DNA of 64,000 bases from Pseudoramibacter alactolyticus ATCC 23263 (lineage in GTDB: Bacteria; Bacillota; Clostridia; Eubacteriales; Eubacteriaceae), in the NCBI RefSeq assembly GCF_000185505.1, contig NZ_GL622359.1:1891363-1955362 (forward strand). The letters run 5' to 3'. This document shows, one piece after another, positions 45,661 through 52,030 of the stretch. Under the pieces are notes generated by a model. That model searched no databases. It was not told the DNA's origin and saw only the letters and a list, made by a program, of their open reading frames with translations. Position 1 is the first letter of the stretch. The number at the start of each line of letters is the position of its first letter. A program made the position numbers and the translations under genes.

Positions 45661-45665
45661 AATAT

Positions 45666-46490
45666 GTGAGTGTTTTTATGATTGGCTGCGCATTTTGCGC
45701 AGGCGTCATTGGTGCCCTAGTTGGTGCTTTTGAAGAATGCATGCTTGCCGGATTTTTGGCATTAGTGGTGTGTATGTTTCCAGGAAACAAACTAATGGCA
45801 AATTGTTTATCTTACGGCTTCATTCCATTCGTAGCATTTACTGGTGCCGTTGCGGGAACAGCGTATGCTTCTAAAATTAGGAAACATGATCTTGGAGGTG
45901 CCGAAATTCTTAAAAGTTTAAACACTTTTAATGACATTTCTGCTTTGATCATTTCTGGTTTATTCGCCATTGTTGGGGTCGTGTTAACTTACCTTATTGG
46001 ATTGCTTCAACAACCAATTGATGCGGGAGCACTAAATGTTATTGTTGTTTCCGTGATTGTTCGAATTATTTTTGGAGATGGGAAATTCTGGAATTCTAAA
46101 ATTCACGATATCCCACGCTATACAACCAAAAAATTTGAATGGTTCTATATCGCTTTTGTTGGCGCCGTTATTGGTTTTGCGGCTGCATGGTTAGGAAAAG
46201 CTACGGGAAATGTCTGGTTGCCCTTCTATCTAAGTCTTGCCTCATTGTTGTTCTATTTCATCGAACCAAATTTCCCACCAACCCATCATATTACTTGCAT
46301 TGCAGCATATGCATTAATGGCAACAAACAATACAATTGTGGGAGCTGTATGGGGCGCAATTGCAGCCATTGTAATGACTTTAATTGGCGATGCGATCAAT
46401 ACAGATGTCAGTACACATATTGATCCACCAGCCACGGCCATTGGTGTTTTAAGCGTCGTAATATGGATAATTTATTATATTATCCTCTAA
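45666..46490 (+). CDS. Polytopic membrane protein, probable transporter
   Basis: This 274-aa, very hydrophobic protein has about eight helices. It begins with a GTG start (45666, GGAGG 6 nt upstream) and a Cys/Gly/Ala-rich first helix (MIGCAFCAGVIGALVGAFEE). A charged loop KIRKHDLGGAEILKSLN and the Pro-rich NFPPTHHITCIAAYAL are notable. I do not recognise the family with certainty. Its position at the head of the + strand half of the acid-sugar island makes substrate uptake the natural guess. Transporters of known acid-sugar loci (TRAP, GntP, ABC) look different. Confidence 0.65.
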   Translation: MSVFMIGCAFCAGVIGALVGAFEECMLAGFLALVVCMFPGNKLMANCLSYGFIPFVAFTGAVAGTAYASKIRKHDLGGAEILKSLNTFNDISALIISGLFAIVGVVLTYLIGLLQQPIDAGALNVIVVSVIVRIIFGDGKFWNSKIHDIPRYTTKKFEWFYIAFVGAVIGFAAAWLGKATGNVWLPFYLSLASLLFYFIEPNFPPTHHITCIAAYALMATNNTIVGAVWGAIAAIVMTLIGDAINTDVSTHIDPPATAIGVLSVVIWIIYYIIL

Positions 46491-46538
46491 ATTTAAAATC
46501 TATTTTTAGTATTAATGAACCCTTGAAAGGAAAAAGCC

Positions 46539-47186
46539 ATGAAAATTATTGATATGACACAAGATATTTATCCGGATTGCCCAGGTTGGTATGCCTACGA
46601 AAACGCTGAACTTGGTCACGAAACATTTGTAGGTAAGGAAGGCTACACGTCAGAACGACTCAATATCAACACACACACAGCAACACATTTAGATGCTCCG
46701 TTCCACAATTACGCAGATATGGATACAATTGATGCCATGCCTATTGATCAATTCATTGGTGAAGCCGTCGTAATCGATAAACGAGGAGTTGAAGATAACT
46801 ATGAAGTCACCATCGATGATCTTAAGCCTTACGAAAGCTTAATCAAAAAAGATTCAATTGTTCTAATTAATACTGGTTGGACGAAACATAGAGGTTATGG
46901 CGAAGATTACATGAAAGCATGGCCTTATTTATCAGGAGAAGGTGCAAAATGGTTGCGTGAAAAAGGCGTTAAGGGTGTCGGCATTGATGGGATGAGTATT
47001 GGCTCCTATGAAAACGGCAAACCGGCTCATTCACAATTGTTACCCTATAATATCTTTGTTTTAGAAGAATGTGCATTCCCGGATGAAATAATGCGATATA
47101 AAACATTCAAATTTTACGCGGTTCCTCTGAAACTCCGTGGGGCAGGCGGATCTCCGACCAGAGCTTTTGCTATTGTAGATGATTAA
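46539..47186 (+). CDS. Cyclase-family (kynurenine formamidase-like) hydrolase
   Basis: This 215-aa protein of the Cyclase superfamily has the metal signature H-x-G-T-H-x-D-x-P-x-H, here INTHTATHLDAPFHNYADM (Thr-Ala in place of Gly-Thr before the second His). Further conserved segments are VLINTGWTKH and VKGVGIDGMSIGSYENGK. Family members hydrolyse amides, lactones and similar bonds, using manganese or zinc. In this operon it may open a lactone of the acid sugar or hydrolyse a dehydrated intermediate. AAAGGA precedes ATG 46539. Confidence 0.88.
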   Translation: MKIIDMTQDIYPDCPGWYAYENAELGHETFVGKEGYTSERLNINTHTATHLDAPFHNYADMDTIDAMPIDQFIGEAVVIDKRGVEDNYEVTIDDLKPYESLIKKDSIVLINTGWTKHRGYGEDYMKAWPYLSGEGAKWLREKGVKGVGIDGMSIGSYENGKPAHSQLLPYNIFVLEECAFPDEIMRYKTFKFYAVPLKLRGAGGSPTRAFAIVDD

Positions 47187-47310
47187 TACTTTCTAAGATT
47201 GTAAAAATAATAGGAAAATATTTTCAATCTAGAAAATATATTTTTAACACTCTATAATATTCATATAAACGAAACAGAATTACATCTGTTCCAACAGGGA
47301 GGAAGATAAA

Positions 47311-48657
47311 ATGATTCAGCAAAACAGAATGTATGGAACGTTATTAAATCCACTTTATGAAGGGTGCGACTTAGACGATCTTTGTATCGCGACCTATTTG
47401 ATCGCCTGTCACCGCGATGAAGATGTCGTCGTCAAAATGAACAGCATCGGAATTGAACAAACAACCGGATCTTGGGTTGATGTTCCGGCTGAAACAGATG
47501 AAGTTCGCACAAAATATGCTTCAAAAGTTATTGGAATTTATGAGATCCCCGCTTATGAAAACAGAACCGATCTTGTTAATGCGGTTGGCCCGGACGGTTA
47601 TCGTTGGTTCATTGTTCGCATTGGCTTCCCGGTAGCCAACATTGAAGATAACATCCCGTTGCTCATCGGCAGCATCAGTGGGAACATCATGTCTATGCCG
47701 AATTTGAAGCTTTTAGATATTGACTTTCCCAAAAAATTTGTCGACAAATTCCAAGGACCTAAATTTGGTCTTAACGGTATTCGTAAAATCTTAAATGTTT
47801 ACGATCGCCCCTTACTTAACAACATGATCAAACCTTGCACAGGCTATACCCCTGAAGTCGGTGAAAAACTTTTTTATGAAGCTGCAGCGGGCGGCGTCGA
47901 CATTATCAAAGACGACGAATTGATCGGTGGCGATCGCTCATTCAACAAATTAGCGGATCGCGTTAAATTAAATATGGATGCAGCTCATCGTGCAGAAGAT
48001 ATTAAGCAGGAAAAAACACTTTATGCTTGCAATATCACCGACGAAGTTTCGCGCTTGAAAGCCAATGCTATGACCGTCATTGAAAATGGGGGTAACTGCA
48101 TTATGGTTGATGTCCACGGAGTCGGTTATACTGCTGTTAGAATGTTGGCGGAAGATCCGGATATCACTGTGCCGATTTTGGGTCATAGTTGCTTCAATGG
48201 CGCTTTCACTTCTTCACCTTATCAAGGTATGAGTTCCAAAGTCGTCACGAAACTTTGCCGTATTGCCGGCTGCGATATCTATCTGACTCAGCCGCCTTAC
48301 GGGAAGTTCGACAATACTTTCGATAACTATATCGAAAACATGATCACGGCCAAAGCAAAAATGTATGACCTCAAGCCCATGCTGCCCTTTGTTGGCGGCG
48401 GCGTGGTTCCGGGTCTTATTCCGAAATTTATGTCTGACGCCGGCAACGATATTCTCCTCGGCGCTGGCGCTGGCATCCACGCGCATCCGATGGGCCCCCA
48501 AGCCGGAGCGAGAGCATTCCGTGAAACAATTGATGCGTGCATGAATGATGTGCTTTTGAGAGAAGCGGCTGAAAAAGGCTCCGAAGAATTGAAGGTGGCT
48601 ATTGAAAAATGGGGAATCTACGGCGACGATCATAGTAAAGACTTATACGCTCTGTAA
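47311..48657 (+). CDS. RuBisCO-like protein (form IV-type large chain)
   Basis: This 448-aa protein has the RuBisCO large-chain fold. The carbamylation site is kept as GGVDIIKDDELIG (Lys200, Asp202, Glu203, equivalent to 201/203/204). The catalytic lysine of TIKPKLG appears as MIKPCTGY (Lys174 kept, the second Lys is Cys). A loop-6 lysine may be Lys332 in PPYGKFDN, where carboxylases have GKLEG. The phosphate-binding GG and GHPWG regions are VGGGVVPG and IHAHPMGPQAG. It is therefore not a CO2-fixing enzyme, but likely an active lyase or isomerase. GGGAGGAAG precedes ATG 47311. In its operon it may act on a 3-oxo-acid phosphate. Confidence 0.9.
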   Translation: MIQQNRMYGTLLNPLYEGCDLDDLCIATYLIACHRDEDVVVKMNSIGIEQTTGSWVDVPAETDEVRTKYASKVIGIYEIPAYENRTDLVNAVGPDGYRWFIVRIGFPVANIEDNIPLLIGSISGNIMSMPNLKLLDIDFPKKFVDKFQGPKFGLNGIRKILNVYDRPLLNNMIKPCTGYTPEVGEKLFYEAAAGGVDIIKDDELIGGDRSFNKLADRVKLNMDAAHRAEDIKQEKTLYACNITDEVSRLKANAMTVIENGGNCIMVDVHGVGYTAVRMLAEDPDITVPILGHSCFNGAFTSSPYQGMSSKVVTKLCRIAGCDIYLTQPPYGKFDNTFDNYIENMITAKAKMYDLKPMLPFVGGGVVPGLIPKFMSDAGNDILLGAGAGIHAHPMGPQAGARAFRETIDACMNDVLLREAAEKGSEELKVAIEKWGIYGDDHSKDLYAL

Positions 48658-48708
48658 TTGCAAAAGAATCATTTTCCTTTTTATATGATATAGAGCCCCT
48701 AATCATTG

Positions 48709-48740
48709 CGTGACATCAGCAAATGGTGTCACGTTTTTTC
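48709..48740 (+). terminator. Terminator after the RuBisCO-like gene
   Basis: CGTGACA-N12-TGTCACG stem followed by TTTTTTC. It sits 50 bp after the stop and before the ribosome site of the phosphatase gene, so partial read-through is possible. Confidence 0.75.
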
Positions 48741-48778
48741 TTTTATGATTATATAACTGAAAAAAGGAGACAAATTTA

Positions 48779-49393
48779 ATGGCAAATACCACCCTATACC
48801 TCGTTCGCCACGGTGAAACTTTCGAAAATAAAAATCATATTTTCCAGGGGATTCTAGGCACAAAGCTGACTCCTAAGGGCATTCAGCAGGCTAATGCACT
48901 TGGAAATTTTTTTAAAACAATTCCTTTGCAGGCTGCTTTCACAAGTCCTTTAAGCAGAGCACGCGACACCATGTCCGGCGTATTAAAGCATCATTCCAAT
49001 ATCGTTCCCATTCTTCGGGAGAATCTTCATGAAATTGAAGGCGGCGATATTCAAGGATTACCTTTCAGTGTTTGCAATGAACGATATGACAATATTTTGG
49101 ATACTTTCCGTGATAATCCATCGGCTTTTGCTCCACCGGGAGGTGAAAGCATGCCTGAAGTCTATGCGCGATTCACAAAGGAAATCTCATCATTAATTCA
49201 AATGAATGCTGGGAAAACTTTTGTTGTCGTATCCCACGGAACAGCCATTCAAACCTGGCTTTCTTACACCAAGGGATTGCCGGCTGATCAAATTCAATTT
49301 GATTTTCTTCCTAACGGCTCTGTTTGTTGTTTCGACTGTGCAAACGATAAGATCACACCGAAATACATTGGGCGGCTTCCCGACGACCATTAA
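48779..49393 (+). CDS. Histidine-phosphatase (phosphoglycerate-mutase-like) protein
   Basis: This 204-aa protein of the histidine phosphatase superfamily starts with the catalytic LYLVRHGETFENKNHIFQG. It has the second Arg in SPLSRARDT, the catalytic Glu region NLHEIEGGDIQG and the second His in VVVSHGTAIQTWL. Characterised relatives are broad phosphatases (PhoE, CobC) or mutases. In the acid-sugar island it may dephosphorylate a pathway intermediate, but its own leader terminator suggests separate control. AAAGGAGAC precedes ATG 48779. Confidence 0.9.
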   Translation: MANTTLYLVRHGETFENKNHIFQGILGTKLTPKGIQQANALGNFFKTIPLQAAFTSPLSRARDTMSGVLKHHSNIVPILRENLHEIEGGDIQGLPFSVCNERYDNILDTFRDNPSAFAPPGGESMPEVYARFTKEISSLIQMNAGKTFVVVSHGTAIQTWLSYTKGLPADQIQFDFLPNGSVCCFDCANDKITPKYIGRLPDDH

Positions 49394-49406
49394 CCTCTTC
49401 ACGCAA

Positions 49407-49440
49407 AAATCCCGATACCATTTTTGGGTATCGGGATTTA
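49407..49440 (+). terminator. Terminator at the end of the island
   Basis: AAATCCCGATACC-N7-GGTATCGGGATTT, 13-bp perfect stem after the phosphatase gene. The T-tract is weak (TTTATTCATTT). Confidence 0.7.
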
Positions 49441-49451
49441 TTCATTTGAGA

Positions 49452-49740
49452 TTAAAAAATATTACTGAACACATCCGAAAGGCTATCCGTCAGCTTGTCC
49501 AGCACCATGTCATTATCGGAATCGCTGGAATCCGAAGAAGGGCTGGCGCTTGACGGTGTTTTCTGAACGGTCTTCTCCGTTTGGTTGCGATTGGCCCACC
49601 AAGCGCTGATACTTGCCCGGCTAACGCCGGTATTAACGCCTAAGAATCCCAGTCAAATAAATTAAGAAATAAGTGACAAACAGAACTGTCAGGAGCATAT
49701 ATTTGATTTTGTTGAAATAGGGGGCATGTCCAGAGCAGAT
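49452..49740 (-). pseudogene. Frameshifted membrane protein of unknown family
   Basis: On the minus strand one frame encodes NKIKYMLLTVLFVTYFLIYL (a transmembrane helix) and then runs into a stop. One base out of frame the reading continues FLGVNTGVSRASISAWWANR, a Ser-rich linker, and ends MVLDKLTDSLSDVFSNIF-stop (49452). Together they look like one small membrane protein with a single-base frameshift near 49640. The 5' end runs into the CRISPR-like repeat at 49751. I do not recognise the family. Confidence 0.5.
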
Positions 49741-49750
49741 GAAAAGGCCC

Positions 49751-49891
49751 GTCTTTCCCGCATACGCGGGGGGTGATCCTACGGCTGAAGTTAATCAAAT
49801 AAAAGAAAATCTTTGATAAAGAAAATCCTTATTGAAAAACGTTTTTTAAAGACAGACAATAGAAGTTCTTCCTGCATGCGGGAGATAGTCC
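49751..49891 (+). CRISPR. Remnant of a type I-E-like CRISPR array
   Basis: The 29-nt segment at 49751-49779 (begins GTCTTTCCCGCATACGCGGG, ends GTGATCC) is a near copy of a type I-E repeat class with core CCCGC-N4-GCGGG and end GTGATCC, with an extra G. A second, more decayed copy at 49865-49891 keeps GTTCTTCC-TGCATGCGGGA and ends AGTCC. The 85 nt between are longer than the usual 32-nt spacer and hold no recognisable third repeat. The array is dead. It belongs with the Cas2-DnaQ remnant at 41.6 kb. Confidence 0.65.
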
Positions 49892-49911
49892 TAAAAATAA
49901 ATTAAGGAGCG

Positions 49912-50281
49912 ATGCCTGTGGAGATAAAAGATATTATCCAAACATACAGAGAAAAAATGGGATTAACTATGAAGGAACTATCGCAGAAAGTTGGAGCAAG
50001 TGAGGAGACTATATCAAGATGGAAATCCGAAGAGTATAGAAAATATGCGCCGTGATAAAGCTTCAGCGTTGGCGAATGCGCTAAAAATTGAATCGATGTA
50101 TTTGATGGATTGGTATTCACACGCAGAATTTCATCAAGAGCAAGATAACGGGAATATTTCATATTTTGTCAACGAAGGAGCACGCGCACAAAAATCAATA
50201 ATTATTTGTGACATCAACATGTCCGGAAGCCGGTATCGCCAAAGGGACGTAGCAAATATTTTCACGAGCTTGGATAATTAA
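49912..50281 (+). pseudogene. Frameshifted XRE-family (Cro/CI-type) regulator
   Basis: ATG 49912 with AGGAGC upstream starts a helix-turn-helix protein: IIQTYREKMGLTMKELSQKV and GASEETISRWKS. The reading then shifts by one frame near 50025 and continues SIENMRRDKASALANALKIE, VNEGARAQ and on to the stop at 50279-50281. The original frame would end at TGA after KYAP. The unshifted protein would be about 122 aa. DNA binding and dimerisation parts are thus separated. It directly follows the CRISPR-like repeats. Confidence 0.75.
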
Positions 50282-50441
50282 GGTTAATAGGCGATGAAAA
50301 GTTATCGGAAGTTTTAAAATATTCTGAATTTATTTTGAATGATAAATAAAAAAGGAAGGCTTGCGTCAGAAGACCATCACTGAAGCCGCCGGTTAAGGCA
50401 TATGGGTTTCGCATCCTAAGCGGCGGGCGATCCGTTTGATC

Positions 50442-51065
50442 TCAATCATCTCGGGGAGCGGGGGTTTTGAATAAATAGTTATACAGCATTTCGGCAAATT
50501 CGCTTATGACCTTTTCCTCATCGTGCGCTTCGGCGGGGAAGAACGAAAGCTCGTGAACGATGGCTTCAATGCTCGTGTGAATCATAAACGCGGCGGTAGA
50601 AAGATCCTTTATCTTGAGACTTGACTTATAAAACTCGAGCAAAGACAATATTTTATTTATTGCAAATGTACGGTATGGATTTTCCAATCGGCGAAAATCG
50701 TCGTTTTGATACGATAAAGACGTAACTTCCTTCTGGAACGGAGTTAAATATTTGTGGCTTTCCATGACGGAGAAAATATATTTTTTTATCAGCGCAAGCG
50801 GAGAGAGCCGGGAAATATCCTCCGGGATTATTTTTTCTAAAACATCCGAATATAAATCATCGACCAGCTCGTTGTAGATTTCTTTTTTATTGGGAAAATA
50901 ACGGTATAATGAGCCGATAGAGATGTTGGCCTCTTTTGCAATTTCGTTAGTGCTTACATTTGCATAGCCCTTTTCCGAGAACAGCCCCAGAGCTGTTTTT
51001 TTTATGAGCCTTTTTCTTGCGATGCTTCTTTTTTGCTTTGGTATGCGGGTTTTTTCCGAGTGCAT
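50442..51065 (-). CDS. TetR/AcrR-family regulator
   Basis: This 207-aa regulator has the N-terminal HTH (VSTNEIAKEANISIGSLYRYF) preceded by a basic arm, and an all-helical ligand domain. It is divergent from the ABC exporter genes and most likely represses them. A possible operator, TGAGT-AAAA-ACTCA, lies in the intergenic region at 51243-51256. The ligand is unknown. Confidence 0.9.
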   Translation of the reverse strand: MHSEKTRIPKQKRSIARKRLIKKTALGLFSEKGYANVSTNEIAKEANISIGSLYRYFPNKKEIYNELVDDLYSDVLEKIIPEDISRLSPLALIKKYIFSVMESHKYLTPFQKEVTSLSYQNDDFRRLENPYRTFAINKILSLLEFYKSSLKIKDLSTAAFMIHTSIEAIVHELSFFPAEAHDEEKVISEFAEMLYNYLFKTPAPRDD

Positions 51066-51201
51066 TTATTAAACCTCTGTTATTTCGCGCGGACAGTAAC
51101 AACAATTTCTTTGATTTTATCATAGATTGTCAAATCCCAGTCTGATTATGCCATATAAAAACGCAGCGATCAATATAATGCGAGTAATAGCTCATATTCT
51201 A

Positions 51202-51256
51202 TTGACAAATCGCCGGCAACATGCAACAATAGATAATAAACATGAGTAAAAACTCA
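51202..51256 (+). promoter_or_regulatory. Promoter and putative TetR operator of the ABC genes
   Basis: TTGACA (51202-51207), 17 bp, AACAAT (51225-51230), followed by the inverted repeat TGAGT-AAAA-ACTCA (51243-51256) just downstream of the expected transcript start. The nonamer TTCTATTGA occurs at about 51198 and again at about 51263. Confidence 0.55.
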
Positions 51257-51321
51257 CTTTTGTTCTATTGATTGACATATAAGAGCGCCGAATTCAATAC
51301 AGGCAGGGAAAGGATTGAGAT

Positions 51322-52030
51322 ATGAGCTTTATTCGTTTTAGAAGGGTAACGAGGGAATACCGCACGGGAAATCATATAATAAGGGCGCTTGATCGTGTTG
51401 ACATGGACATTGAGCAGGGGCAGTTCACGGTGATTTTAGGGCCCTCTGGCTCCGGCAAATCGACCTTTCTGAACCTTTTGGGCGGAATGGATTACGTAAC
51501 AAGCGGGGAAATTGATGTGGGCGAGAAAACCGTATCGAGCCTGACCGAAAAGGAAAGAACGCTGTACAGAAGACGGGATATCGGCTTTGTCTTTCAGTTT
51601 TATAATCTTATCCCGACGCTTACGGCTTACGAAAATGTTGATATGGTTTCCAAATTGTCCGAGAATGCGATCGGCGCAGAGAAAGCTTTAGAAGCGGTCG
51701 GGCTGCTGACGCGTGCGGATAATCTGCCGTCGCAGCTTTCGGGCGGCGAGCTTCAGCGGGTATCCATCGCAAGAGCCATTTGCAAAAATCCCAAATTACT
51801 TCTTTGCGACGAGCCCACCGCGGCGCTCGACAGCGAAACCGGCAAAAGCGTACTGACCATGCTTCATGCTTCAGTCCATGGCGGAAAAATACGGGAATGC
51901 GGTTGTCCTGGTGACGCACAATGCCGCCGTAGCGCCGGCCGCGGACAGATTGATCCGGCTGAAGGACGGCAAAATCAATGAGGTCGCCAATCAGCCGAAT
52001 CCGGTTCCGATGGCGGAGGTAGTGTGGTAA
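51322..52030 (+). pseudogene. MacB/LolD-type ABC ATPase with a 7-bp frameshifting duplication
   Basis: The protein is normal up to the D-loop: Walker A LGPSGSGKSTFLNLLGG, Q-loop FVFQFYNLIP, signature LSGGELQRVSIARAI, Walker B LLLCDEPTAALDS. Then CATGCTT is repeated (51858-51864 and 51865-51871), and the frame is lost, ending at 51981. Without one copy the frame continues QSMAEKYGNAVVLVTHNAAV (H-loop) to TAA 52028-52030, overlapping the permease start as TAATG. As written, the ATPase lacks its H-loop and is probably inactive. The short tandem repeat could also revert. Confidence 0.85.
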
